NCBI RefSeq assembly: GCF_017868775.1
Contig: NZ_CP053381.1
Location: forward strand, 620,001 to 684,000
Direction: 5' to 3'
Length of the DNA: 64,000 nt
From: Billgrantia sulfidoxydans
GTDB taxonomy: Bacteria > Pseudomonadota > Gammaproteobacteria > Pseudomonadales > Halomonadaceae
The notes below the pieces were generated by a model, which ran no database searches, was not told where the DNA came from, and was given only the letters and a program-made list of their open reading frames with translations. Positions 20,440-29,970 of this stretch are shown piece by piece. Each line of letters starts with the position of its first letter. Position 1 is the first letter of the stretch. The position numbers were made by a program, and so were the translations under genes.

Positions 20440-21120
20440 ATGGTCAAAACCAACCCGTTTTCGGCGATGTTCGGCCGTTCGCCGTTCCAGCCACTGCTGG
20501 CCCATATCGCCAAGTCCAACGAGTGTGCCGACCAGCTGCTGCCCTTCTTCGAGGCATCGCTTGCCGGTGACTGGGACGAGGCCGCCAGGGTCCGCGAGAC
20601 CATCACGCAGCTGGAGCACGAGGCCGACAGCCTCAAGACCGAACTGCGCCTCAACCTGCCCAACACCCTGTTCCTGCCCGTTTCCCGCAGCGATCTGCTC
20701 GACCTGATCAGCGTCCAGGACAAGATCGCCAACAAGGTGCGCGACATCACCGGGATCATGCTCGGCCGCCGCATGCGGGTGCCCGATGAGCTGGCCCAGC
20801 CCATGCGCGACTACATGCACACCGCCGTGGCCTGCGTCGCCCAGGCGCGCCAGGCGCTGGAGGAACTCCAGGACCTGCTGGAATCGGGCTTCGGCCGGCA
20901 TGTCTCCGACGTGATGCAGAACCTGATCCGCGAGCTGCACATCCTCGAACAGCAGGCCGACCAGCAGCAGATCGCCATTCGCCGCCAGCTCTTCGACCTC
21001 GAAGACAGGCTCAAGCCGGTAGACGTGGTCTTTCTCTACAAGATCATCGACTGGGTCGGCGAGCTTTCCGATCGCGCCGAGCGCGTCGGCAGCCGTCTCC
21101 AGATTCTCACTGCCCGGTAG
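20440..21120 (+). CDS. DUF47/TIGR00153 PhoU-like Pit accessory protein
   Basis: This 226-aa all-helical PhoU-like protein belongs to a family almost always encoded next to Pit permeases and thought to control phosphate uptake. Characteristic segments are NPFSAMFGRSPFQPL, the ITQLEHEADSLK helix and VSRSDLLDLISVQDKIANKVRDI, with Glu and Asp residues typical of PhoU metal sites. It is followed 68 bp later by the permease on the same strand. Confidence 0.93.
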   Translation: MVKTNPFSAMFGRSPFQPLLAHIAKSNECADQLLPFFEASLAGDWDEAARVRETITQLEHEADSLKTELRLNLPNTLFLPVSRSDLLDLISVQDKIANKVRDITGIMLGRRMRVPDELAQPMRDYMHTAVACVAQARQALEELQDLLESGFGRHVSDVMQNLIRELHILEQQADQQQIAIRRQLFDLEDRLKPVDVVFLYKIIDWVGELSDRAERVGSRLQILTAR

Positions 21121-21188
21121 GGCATCGCCGCCCGGCCTGGCCGGGGCATGCCCTCTCAACCTGACAGCCACATAGGATCCAACCCCCT

Positions 21189-22454
21189 ATGTCGATCATT
21201 GCAGAGCACGCGAATACCTTCATCATCCTGGCCTGCCTCTTCGGCTTCTTCATGGCCTGGGGCGTCGGCGCCAACGACGTCGCCAACGCCATGGGTACCT
21301 CGGTCGGCTCCAGGGCGATCACCATCAAGCAGGCGATCTTCATCGCCGTGATCTTCGAGTTCCTCGGCGCCTGGCTTGCCGGCGGCGAGGTCACCCAGAC
21401 CATCCGCAAGGGCATCATCGACCCCGCCTCGCTGCAGAACGACCCCCAACTGCTGATCTACGGCATGCTGGCCTCGCTGCTGGCCGCCGGGACCTGGCTG
21501 CTGGTGGCCTCGATGAAGGGCTGGCCGGTGTCGACCACGCACTCCATCGTCGGCGCCATCGTCGGCTTCGCCCTGGCGGGGCTCGGCATCGATGCCGTGG
21601 GCTGGGCAAAGGTGGGGCAGATCGCCGCCAGCTGGGTGGTGTCGCCGCTGCTGTCGGGCGTCATCGCCTTCACCCTGTTCAAGTCGGTCCAGCACCTGAT
21701 CTTCGAGGCCAAGGACCCGTTCGCCGCGGCCAAGCGCTACGTGCCGTTCTACGTGCTGCTGGTCGGCTTCGCCATCTGCATGGTGACCCTCACCAAGGGG
21801 CTCAAGCACCTGGGCCTGAACCTGGGCTTCGGCACCAATTTCCTGCTCTCGCTGCTGTTCGGCCTCGGCATGATGGCGCTGGGCGGCTGGATGGAGCGGC
21901 GTGTGCAGGCCGGCAGCCGCCAGAGCGACCACTTCGGTTTCACCGGGGTCGAGCGGGTGTTCGGGGTGCTGATGATCTTCACCGCCTGCGCCATGGCCTT
22001 CGCCCACGGCTCCAACGACGTGGCCAACGCCGTCGGCCCGCTGGCGGCGGTGATCAGCGTCGTCGAGCACGGCGGCACCATCGGGGCCTCGGCGCTGGTG
22101 CCCTGGTGGGTGCTGGTGCTGGGCGGCGGCGGTATCGTGGTGGGCCTGGTGACCTACGGCCACAAGGTCATCGCCACGGTCGGCACCGGCATCACCGAGC
22201 TGACCCCTAGCCGCGGCTTCGCCGCCACCCTGGCCGCGGCGCTGACCGTGGTGCTGGCCTCGGGCACCGGGCTGCCGATCTCCACCACCCACACCCTGGT
22301 GGGCGCGGTGCTCGGCGTCGGCCTCGCCCGCGGCATGGCGGCGCTCAACCTGCGCGTGATCGGCACCATCGCGATGTCGTGGCTGATCACTCTGCCGGCC
22401 GGGGCGGGCCTGGCTATACTGTTCTTCTTCATGTTCAAGGGAATCTTCGGGTAA
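21189..22454 (+). CDS. pit: Low-affinity inorganic phosphate transporter, PitA family
   Basis: This 421-aa Pit-family permease imports metal-phosphate complexes with proton symport. The two inverted PiT signature repeats are intact: GANDVANAMGTSVGSRAI near the N-terminus and GSNDVANAVGPLAAV near residue 280. STTH motifs follow each half (VSTTHSIVGAIVG, ISTTHTLVGAVLG). About ten hydrophobic segments are visible. It forms an operon with the DUF47 gene. The heptamer arrays begin 7 bp after the stop. Confidence 0.95.
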   Translation: MSIIAEHANTFIILACLFGFFMAWGVGANDVANAMGTSVGSRAITIKQAIFIAVIFEFLGAWLAGGEVTQTIRKGIIDPASLQNDPQLLIYGMLASLLAAGTWLLVASMKGWPVSTTHSIVGAIVGFALAGLGIDAVGWAKVGQIAASWVVSPLLSGVIAFTLFKSVQHLIFEAKDPFAAAKRYVPFYVLLVGFAICMVTLTKGLKHLGLNLGFGTNFLLSLLFGLGMMALGGWMERRVQAGSRQSDHFGFTGVERVFGVLMIFTACAMAFAHGSNDVANAVGPLAAVISVVEHGGTIGASALVPWWVLVLGGGGIVVGLVTYGHKVIATVGTGITELTPSRGFAATLAAALTVVLASGTGLPISTTHTLVGAVLGVGLARGMAALNLRVIGTIAMSWLITLPAGAGLAILFFFMFKGIFG

Positions 22455-22461
22455 GGACAAT

Positions 22462-22517
22462 CCACGAGCCACGAGCCACGAGCCACGAGCCACGAGCCAC
22501 GAGCCACGAGCCACGAG
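22462..22517. repeat. Heptamer tandem array 1: CCACGAG x 8
   Basis: There are eight perfect head-to-tail copies of CCACGAG starting 7 bp after the phosphate permease stop. A 7-bp unit leaves every frame open, which creates spurious reading frames on the minus strand (repeating ARGSWLV). Confidence 0.97.
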
Positions 22518-22538
22518 CTAGGGAAGGAGCATAATCTT

Positions 22539-22629
22539 CCCGAAGCCCGAAGCCCGAAGCCCGAAGCCCGAAGCCCGAAGCCCGAAGCCCGAAGCCCGAA
22601 GCCCGAAGCCCGAAGCCCGAAGCCCGAAA
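22539..22629. repeat. Heptamer tandem array 2: CCCGAAG x 12 plus one variant
   Basis: There are twelve perfect copies of CCCGAAG and a final CCCGAAA, beginning 21 bp after the first array and running into the left arm of the following terminator. On the minus strand it reads as a spurious LRASGFG repeat. It is unrelated in sequence to array 1 apart from unit length. Confidence 0.97.
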
Positions 22630-22662
22630 CGGCGGTACCACAACAGTGGTGCCGCCGTTTTC
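22627..22662 (+). terminator. Rho-independent terminator after pit and the heptamer arrays
   Basis: A 15-bp stem (22627-22641 with 22646-22660, one G-T wobble) has an AACA loop and a short T run. Because it sits after both arrays, the pit transcript carries the repeats in its 3' untranslated end. Confidence 0.8.
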
Positions 22663-22723
22663 GTCGCTCTGATATAGTCGAAGCCGATACACCCTTCCTT
22701 TCATCTGCTGCCGGAGAGCGGCC

Positions 22724-24037
22724 TTGGACACTCGTTTCCCCTTCGTCGACTGGTTCCGCAATTCCTCCCCCTACATCAATGCACACCGGGGCCGAACCTT
22801 CGTGATCCTGATCGAGGGCGAGGCCATGGCGCGAGGACGAGGCGAGCAGCTGATCCAGGACTTGGCGTTGCTGCATACCCTCGGCGTGCGGCTGGTCGTG
22901 GTGTTCGGCATCCGCCCCCAGGTGGAGCAGGCGCTGAGCGACGCCGGCATCGAGCCGCGGCGCCATGACGGGCGCTGGGTGGCCGACGAGGCGATCATGG
23001 CCTGCGTCGAGCGGGTCGCCGCCGAGCAGCGCCTGTGGCTCGAGGCGCGGCTATCGCTGGGCCTGCCCAACACGCCGCTGCACGGGGTCGAGCTGACCGC
23101 GGTCTCCGGCAACCTGGTGATGGCCAAACCGCTGGGCGTGCGCGAAGGCGTCGACTACGACCACAGCGGCGAGGTGCGCCGGGTGCGGGTATCGGCGGTG
23201 CAGGGGCTGCTCGATCGTGGCTCGCTGGTGCTGCTGCCGCCGCTGGGCTTCTCCAGCACCGGCGAGGTGTTTGACCTGGACGCCGCCGAAGTGGCCCAGC
23301 ACGCGGCCATGGCGCTGTCCGCCGACAAGCTGATCCTGCTGGGCGAGGCGGCCGGGCTGTACGATGAGAATGGCGCCCTGCAGCGCCAGCTGACGCCCGC
23401 CGAAGCCGAGCCGCTGCTGAGCCAGATCGAGGCGGGCTGCGAGCAGGCGCGCCACATCGCCGCCGCCTGCGCCGCGGCGCGCCACGGCGTGGCACGCACG
23501 CACCTGCTCTCGTGGCAGGATCATGACGCCCTGCTGGGCGAGCTGTTCACCCGCGATGGCGTCGGCACCATGATCACCCGGCACCGCTACGAGCAGCTGC
23601 GCCCGGCCGAGCTCGGCGACATCGCCGGCCTGCTGGAACTGCTCGAGCCGCTGGAGCGCCGTGGCATGCTGGTGCCGCGCTCGCGCGAGCGCCTGGAGCA
23701 CGAGATCGACGACTACCTGGTGATCGAGCGCGACGGCATGATCATCGGCTGTGCGGCGCTGCACTGCTTCGCCGAGGCCGAGATGGGCGAGCTGGCCTGC
23801 CTGGCCATCCACGTCGACTACCGCGGTGGGGCGCGGGGCACCCTGCTGCTGTCCGGCGTCGAGCGCCGCGCGCGCCGGCTCGGGCTCAACGCGCTGTTCG
23901 TGCTGACCACCCACACCGCCCACTGGTTCGTCGAGCACGGCTTCCGTCCCTCGGACATCGATTCGCTGCCCACGCTGCGTCGCGACACCTACAACCACGC
24001 CCGCAAGTCGAAGATCCTCGTCAAACCGCTCGGCTGA
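22724..24037 (+). CDS. argA: Amino-acid N-acetyltransferase ArgA
   Basis: ArgA catalyses the first step of arginine synthesis, acetylation of glutamate, and is normally feedback-inhibited by arginine. The 437-aa protein has an N-terminal amino-acid-kinase-like regulatory domain (INAHRGRTFVILIEGEAM, LGVRLVVVFGIRPQ) and a C-terminal GNAT domain (ELACLAIHVDYRGGARGTLLL). The TTG start at 22724 is chosen because it gives the family-like N-terminus, has GGAG upstream, and there is no earlier ATG in frame. Confidence 0.94.
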   Translation: MDTRFPFVDWFRNSSPYINAHRGRTFVILIEGEAMARGRGEQLIQDLALLHTLGVRLVVVFGIRPQVEQALSDAGIEPRRHDGRWVADEAIMACVERVAAEQRLWLEARLSLGLPNTPLHGVELTAVSGNLVMAKPLGVREGVDYDHSGEVRRVRVSAVQGLLDRGSLVLLPPLGFSSTGEVFDLDAAEVAQHAAMALSADKLILLGEAAGLYDENGALQRQLTPAEAEPLLSQIEAGCEQARHIAAACAAARHGVARTHLLSWQDHDALLGELFTRDGVGTMITRHRYEQLRPAELGDIAGLLELLEPLERRGMLVPRSRERLEHEIDDYLVIERDGMIIGCAALHCFAEAEMGELACLAIHVDYRGGARGTLLLSGVERRARRLGLNALFVLTTHTAHWFVEHGFRPSDIDSLPTLRRDTYNHARKSKILVKPLG

Positions 24038-24112
24038 GGGGCCCGTATCAGCGCCTGATACAGGCTGGCTCCTGGGCCCGCCGCCGCTCTGGACCCTGTT
24101 TCGGGCGGTGGC

Positions 24113-24130
24113 TGTCGCTTTGGGGCAACG
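24113..24130 (+). promoter_or_regulatory. GlrR-like activator site A
   Basis: TGTC-N10-AACG, near the reported GlrR consensus TGTC-N10-GACA. It is the first of three such sites upstream of a sigma-54 promoter next to glrK-qseG-glrR. Confidence 0.5.
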
Positions 24131-24143
24131 CCGCCTTCGCGGT

Positions 24144-24161
24144 TGTCTCCAAAAGGCAACA
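24144..24161 (+). promoter_or_regulatory. GlrR-like activator site B
   Basis: TGTC-N10-AACA, a one-base departure from the GlrR consensus, 31 bp after site A. Confidence 0.6.
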
Positions 24162-24209
24162 AGGCAACGCATTGTTTTCTATAGCGCAGCGGGGGATCGT
24201 TCGAAAGGG

Positions 24210-24227
24210 TGTCTCCAATCGATGACG
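24210..24227 (+). promoter_or_regulatory. GlrR-like activator site C
   Basis: TGTC-N10-GACG, a one-base departure from the GlrR consensus, 66 bp after site B. It shares TGTCTCCAA with site B. It lies about 125 bp upstream of the sigma-54 core, a normal enhancer distance. Confidence 0.6.
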
Positions 24228-24335
24228 AAAAGTGGCGCCGTCACTCGCTTTTCATCTCGGTTTTACCGCAGGGTGGCGGCATGCCACTTCACAGTGCGTT
24301 TTAACACCCTGAATTTAAAGACGTATAAAGATTCC

Positions 24336-24358
24336 TGGCACGCTATTGGCACTATACT
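24336..24358 (+). promoter_or_regulatory. Sigma-54 promoter with an overlapping sigma-70 -10 element
   Basis: TGGCACG-N4-TGGCA (24336-24351) matches the sigma-54 consensus TGGCACG-N4-TTGCA with one mismatch, and the invariant GG and GC are correctly spaced. A sigma-70-like TATACT (24353-24358) follows at once, so both could drive starts near 24362-24365. Overlapping sigma-54/sigma-70 promoters are a known feature of glmY in Enterobacteriaceae. Confidence 0.7.
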
Positions 24359-24361
24359 AGG

Positions 24362-24831
24362 TGAGCAACGAAAGAAGTGATTCAAACGGCTCGAATCACT
24401 TCGGATCGTCGAGAGGCTCGGGGACCACCACCCCCCCCCATGCCCTGTGCGACCCGGGCATCACGACGATAAACGTTCGCTCCGCGATGTGTAACTTAGG
24501 TTGCGATGAGACGGGTGCCGCCGACAGGCATGGAACGGTACCAGAAGGGCAAGGATGCCCCGGCAAGGATGCCTCATCCCCTTCGGGGGATCGAATTTCG
24601 GGCCAGCGCTGCTGAACATCTCGCAGCGGTGGCGCCAAAGGACGAAGCAGGGCGGTTCGCTGCCCGCCCGTACCGACGGCTCCTGGTGGCACAGCGTCGG
24701 TAATGGGGCTTCGGGACCCTCGGGTCCGCTGAAAGTATGGGTCATGGCTCGACCAGGCGAACGATGCCCATATTTTCAACCCCTTCAGTTCCCTGCGTAT
24801 TGGGCCGGCACTTAGCCGGCCTCTTTTTTTT
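24362..24831 (+). ncRNA. Putative GlmY-like or novel sigma-54-dependent regulatory RNA
   Basis: The interval between the sigma-54 promoter and a strong terminator encodes no convincing protein but shows structure. There is a perfect 10-bp hairpin at 24374-24402, a six-pair stem with a UUCG loop at 24576-24591, a GGACC-type hairpin near 24712-24725, and the terminator at 24803-24831. Its place directly upstream of glrK matches glmY in E. coli, whose product controls glucosamine-6-phosphate synthase expression. At about 470 nt it is far longer than the roughly 180-nt GlmY and I cannot align the two, so it may be a different RNA or a long leader. The three short open frames here overlap on both strands and look like chance. 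Confidence 0.5.
24803..24831 (+). terminator. Strong intrinsic terminator before glrK
   Basis: A 7-bp GC stem (24803-24809 with 24815-24821), a 5-base loop and TC followed by eight T residues. It ends the putative RNA before the kinase gene. Confidence 0.9.
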
Positions 24832-24893
24832 CCGGGGGGTTGTGACGGGGCAGTAGCCGAGCGTGGAACTCTGTTATCCTTCAGGAACGTACC

Positions 24894-26438
24894 ATGGTGG
24901 TCCCTTTTCCTCTCCTGAATAGAACATTGGTCATGACCAAACGGGTCTCGCGCCGCTGGCGTCCACGCTCATTGCTGCAGCTCGTGCTGCTGGCGTTCCT
25001 GGTAGTGATGCTGCCGTTGGGAATCCTGATGTACCAGGCCGGTCAGGCCTTGTCCGAACTGTCTCGCCTGGCGGATGTGAGCGCTCGCCAGGCGGTGGAA
25101 GAGAGCCGGCGTGCCCGGGTGTTGAGCAGCCTGGCCGTCGAGATGGAGCGCAGCGCGCGCCAGTATGCGGTGCTCGAGCAGGAGAGTCTGCTCGATCTGT
25201 ATGCCGAGCGTCACGGCGAGTTCCAGGAACTGCTGGCGCAGCAGCGCCGCTTCCTGCCGAACGACCCCGACGTGCTGGCGCTGGAGGAGCAGCTGCTGCT
25301 GCTGTCGCAGCTGCCGGAACTGGACGCCGACGCGCTGGAGGTCTGGCTGTCGCTGTTCGTGCCGTTCGCCGAGCATACCGAGGCGATGCGCCGCGCCACC
25401 AATCGCCAGATCGACGCCAGCATCGAGATGATCAGTGCGCGGGCGGAAGCGGTACAGTCGCGGCTGTGGTTGCAGACCACGGCGCTGGTTTCCGCCAGCC
25501 TGCTGCTCATGCTGCTGTTCAGCTGGCTGATCATCCGCCCGGTGCGCCAGCTCGAGCGGCGCATTCTCAGCATCGGCAGCGGCGTGGAGACCAATGACCG
25601 CGATACCATCCAGGGGCCCGCCGAGCTGGTGCAGCTCGGCGACCGGCTCGACTGGCTGTCGACCCGGCTCAGCGACCTCGAGGCCCAGAAGCAGCAGTTC
25701 CTGCGCCACATGTCGCATGAACTCAAGACCCCGCTGGCCAGCGTACGCGAGGGCTCGGCGCTGCTGGCCGACGGCGTGGCCGGCGAGCTGAGCCCCCGCC
25801 AGCGCGAGATCCTGACGCTGATCGATGCCAGCGGCCGCGAGCTGCAGCGGCTGATCGAGCAGCTGCTCGACTACAACCTGCTGCAGCACAACCAGCGCAT
25901 CAGCCTCGAGCGGGTGGACCTCGCCACGCTGGTCAAGACCACGCTGTCCAAGCACCGCCTGGCGCTGGAGAACAAGGGCATGCGCGTCATCGCCTTCGAT
26001 GGCCCGCTGGAGTGGGTGGTCGACCGTACCGCGGTGGGGCGCATTCTCGACAACCTGGTCTCCAACGCCATCGCCTACGGCGAGGACGGCGGCGAGCTGA
26101 TGATTCGCGCCCATGCCGGGCGCGAGCACCTGATCCTCGACGTGGCCAACACCGGCGAGCCCATCGCCGAGCACGACCGCGCGCGCCTGTTCGAGCCGTT
26201 CTACCAGGGCCGGTCGCGGCGCAAGGGGCCGCTCAAGGGCTCCGGCATCGGGCTCTCGGTGGCCGCCGACTGCGCACGCATCCAGAACGGCAGCCTGGTG
26301 CTGCTCGAGGATCGCGATTTCGATGTGTGTTTCCGCCTGACGCTTCCGCGCCAGGCGCTTCCCTTGACCACGGAAAACAATAAGATTGAGCCCGTCGAAG
26401 TGGGCATCAACGCAAGGAGCGATGAACGATGCGGGTAA
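24894..26438 (+). CDS. glrK: Sensor histidine kinase, GlrK (YfhK/QseE) type
   Basis: This 514-aa membrane sensor kinase has two membrane helices (about residues 26-46 and 194-216) around a helical periplasmic sensor. A HAMP linker, a DHp box (FLRHMSHELKTPLASVREG) and an HATPase domain with N box (DNLVSNAIAYG) and late GSGIGLSVAAD follow. The start at 24894 has AGGAA eight bases upstream; MTKR at 24933 is an alternative. It overlaps the qseG-like lipoprotein gene by 10 bp and the response regulator follows, as in the enteric glrK-qseG-glrR operon. Confidence 0.88.
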   Translation: MVVPFPLLNRTLVMTKRVSRRWRPRSLLQLVLLAFLVVMLPLGILMYQAGQALSELSRLADVSARQAVEESRRARVLSSLAVEMERSARQYAVLEQESLLDLYAERHGEFQELLAQQRRFLPNDPDVLALEEQLLLLSQLPELDADALEVWLSLFVPFAEHTEAMRRATNRQIDASIEMISARAEAVQSRLWLQTTALVSASLLLMLLFSWLIIRPVRQLERRILSIGSGVETNDRDTIQGPAELVQLGDRLDWLSTRLSDLEAQKQQFLRHMSHELKTPLASVREGSALLADGVAGELSPRQREILTLIDASGRELQRLIEQLLDYNLLQHNQRISLERVDLATLVKTTLSKHRLALENKGMRVIAFDGPLEWVVDRTAVGRILDNLVSNAIAYGEDGGELMIRAHAGREHLILDVANTGEPIAEHDRARLFEPFYQGRSRRKGPLKGSGIGLSVAADCARIQNGSLVLLEDRDFDVCFRLTLPRQALPLTTENNKIEPVEVGINARSDERCG

Positions 26439-26998
26439 GAAAAAAAGGCTGTGCAAAGAAGGTGTTCGGTGCTGGCGGACTGATCCTGTTGATGGGCGGC
26501 TGCCAGTACCTGCCCGATCAAGGCGGGCTTGGCACCGAGCCGGAAGCGCCTCAGGCGGCCGGCTGCCGGGGTGGGGAGCCGACGTTCGAGAACGAGGCCT
26601 GCCTGCTGCCCAACTGGGTGGCGTACGGGCTGGCCTCGCAGCGCGGCGATAGCGAGTGGCGCCGCCAGGCGCTCAACGAGCTGGACGCCGCCCACGACAG
26701 GAGCGAGGCCGAGCGCGAGCTGGCGCGGGCCGTGGCCTTGGCCTGGGGCAGCGAGCGGGAATGGCGCCAGGCGGCGGAGCTCTACCAGGAGCACACGCAT
26801 GCCGCCCCGGCCGACCTGCAGCCGCTGCTGCGCTACTGGCGCAACGAGCTGGAAGGGCGGCGCTCCCTGGCCAACCAGAGCACGGATGCCCGCGCCCAGG
26901 TGGTCTCCTTGCAGCGAGAGAATGCCGAACTCTCCGAAAAGCTCGAGGCGCTGACCGCCATTGAGCAGAACATGAACCTGCGACAACAATCGCCCTGA
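26429..26998 (+). CDS. qseG: QseG-like outer membrane lipoprotein
   Basis: This 189-aa lipoprotein has a signal peptide ending in a lipobox (LMGGC near residue 24). The mature part is helical with a likely C-terminal coiled coil (QVVSLQRENAELSEKLEALT). In enterics QseG is an outer membrane lipoprotein that binds the kinase and tunes its activity; that role is inferred here from position between kinase and regulator. Sequence conservation in this family is low. Confidence 0.75.
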   Translation: MRVRKKGCAKKVFGAGGLILLMGGCQYLPDQGGLGTEPEAPQAAGCRGGEPTFENEACLLPNWVAYGLASQRGDSEWRRQALNELDAAHDRSEAERELARAVALAWGSEREWRQAAELYQEHTHAAPADLQPLLRYWRNELEGRRSLANQSTDARAQVVSLQRENAELSEKLEALTAIEQNMNLRQQSP

Positions 26999-27027
26999 AG
27001 GGCGACCGGTTAATACGGGAGAAAGAC

Positions 27028-28446
<1,419 letters not shown>

Positions 28447-28465
28447 CGCCGGCCGAGCCGACACC

Positions 28466-28497
28466 GAGAGCGCCTGACCCAGGCGCTCTCTTCATTT
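28466..28497. terminator. Bidirectional terminator between glrR and xseA
   Basis: An 11-bp perfect stem (28466-28476 with 28480-28490) has a three-base loop. A short T-rich tail follows on the plus strand. It sits between two convergent genes. Confidence 0.75.
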
Positions 28498-29832
28498 GAG
28501 GCGGCGCTTGACCTCTACCTTCAACCTACCCTCGCCCAGCCGGGCCGTCAGTGCCTGGCCGGGCTGGGCGTCGGTTGCGCGCCGTATCACCCTGCCTGAA
28601 TCGTCCTGCAGGATGGCGTAGCCGCGCCCCAGCACCGCCAGCGGGCTCACCGCCTGCAGCTGCCGCGCCAGGCCGGCCAGGCGCTCGCCCCGGCGCGTCA
28701 GGTCGCGCTGCATGGCCAGCGCGAGCCGGGCCCGGGCACGTGCCAGCCGTTCCCCGGCTCGTTCGACCCCGCGCCGCGGGTGGCAGGCGCCCATGCGCCG
28801 CTGCAGGTGGTCCAACTGGCGGCGGTCGGCGGCGAGCCGCATGTGCATGGCGCGCCGCAGGCGGGCCTCCAGCTCGCCCAGGGTCTGGCGCTGGCGGGCG
28901 ACAACCTCGCCGGGGTGGCGCAGCCGCGCACGCAGGTGGTCGAGCCGCTGGCCCTCGCGTTCGAGCCGCGCCTGGGTGCAACGCCAGAGCTGGCGCTCCA
29001 GCCCGGCCAGGCGTTGCCGCAGGTCGCGCCCATCCGGCACCAGCATCTCGGCGGCGGCGGAAGGCGTCGGGGCGCGCACGTCGGCGGCCAGGTCCGACAG
29101 GGTGAGGTCGACCTCGTGGCCCACCGCCGACATCACCGGCAGGCGCGAATGGAAGATCGCCCGCGCCAGGTGTTCGTCGTTGAAGGCCCACAGGTCCTCC
29201 AGACTGCCGCCGCCGCGGGTGATCAGGATCACGTCGCGGGCCGGGTCGAGCGCCTGCTGGCGGTTGAGCAGCCCCAGCGCGGCGATCAGCGTCGGGGCCG
29301 CCTCGCGACCCTGCACGGGCACCGCGATCAGCGTCACGTGGGCCAGCGGCCAGCGCGCGGCGAGCACCGCCAGCACGTCGCGGATGGCGGCGCCGGTGGG
29401 CGAGGTGAGCACCAGCAGGTGGCGGGGCGGGCAGGGCAGGGGGCGCGCATTGGCGAAGACGCCCTCGGCGGCGAGACGCTGCTTGAGCCGTTCCAGCGCG
29501 AGCAGCAGCTCGCCCTCGCCGGCCGGCTGCACCGCTTCGGCAATCAACTGGTAGTCGCCGCGCGGCTCGAACAGCGACACCCGCCCGCGCACCCGCACCC
29601 GGTCGCCGTCGCGCATGGGCGCGGCGACGAAGCGCGCACGGTTGCGGAACAGCGCCCCGCGCAGCTGCGCCGAGCTGTCCTTGAGGGTGAAGTAGACGTG
29701 CCCCGAGGCCGGCCGCGAGACGCCGGAGAGCTCGCCCTCGACCCATACCTCGCCGATGCCCTGTTCGAGCAGCAGCCGGGCGCGGCGGTTCACTTCGCTG
29801 ACGGAGAGCGCGCTAGCGGTGGGCTGGGGCAT
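28492..29832 (-). CDS. xseA: Exodeoxyribonuclease VII large subunit
   Basis: XseA is the large subunit of exonuclease VII, which degrades single-stranded DNA from both ends. The 446-aa protein has an N-terminal OB fold (IGEVWVEGELSGVSRPASGHVYFTLKD), the catalytic domain with TSPTGAAIRDVL and DVILITRGGGSLEDLWAFND and GHEVDLTLSDLAAD, and a C-terminal helical region. The small subunit gene is not in the window. Confidence 0.96.
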   Translation of the reverse strand: MPQPTASALSVSEVNRRARLLLEQGIGEVWVEGELSGVSRPASGHVYFTLKDSSAQLRGALFRNRARFVAAPMRDGDRVRVRGRVSLFEPRGDYQLIAEAVQPAGEGELLLALERLKQRLAAEGVFANARPLPCPPRHLLVLTSPTGAAIRDVLAVLAARWPLAHVTLIAVPVQGREAAPTLIAALGLLNRQQALDPARDVILITRGGGSLEDLWAFNDEHLARAIFHSRLPVMSAVGHEVDLTLSDLAADVRAPTPSAAAEMLVPDGRDLRQRLAGLERQLWRCTQARLEREGQRLDHLRARLRHPGEVVARQRQTLGELEARLRRAMHMRLAADRRQLDHLQRRMGACHPRRGVERAGERLARARARLALAMQRDLTRRGERLAGLARQLQAVSPLAVLGRGYAILQDDSGRVIRRATDAQPGQALTARLGEGRLKVEVKRRLK

Positions 29833-29911
29833 GAGACGGCGGTTCCTGGGCCTCGACGAGAGCCCTCAAGGCTAGCATGGCGCCGGCGTGCCAGCACGCG
29901 GGAGGCAGGCG

Positions 29912-29938
29912 AAAAAAAGCGCCGGGAAGGCCCGGCGC
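29912..29938 (-). terminator. Intrinsic terminator of the PRC-barrel gene
   Basis: On the minus strand an 8-bp GC stem (29938-29931 with 29926-29919) with a 4-base loop is followed by seven T residues. It ends the csbD/PRC-barrel transcript. Confidence 0.88.
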
Positions 29939-29970
29939 AAGAGCGTCATGGGGAGGGACACGTCAACTTT

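Noticed and set aside
22462..22629. CRISPR-like array
   Set aside because: The units are 7 bp with no spacers, and no cas genes are present.
22154..22966. Minus-strand frames with ARGSWLV and LRASGFG repeats
   Set aside because: They are only translations of the heptamer arrays plus antisense of pit and argA; a 7-bp repeat keeps all frames open.
24045..24061. Small hairpin after argA
   Set aside because: A 7-bp stem with no T run; too weak to call a terminator.
24461..24815. Overlapping short frames in the region before glrK
   Set aside because: They overlap on both strands, show no family features and lie inside a promoter-to-terminator unit with RNA hairpins.
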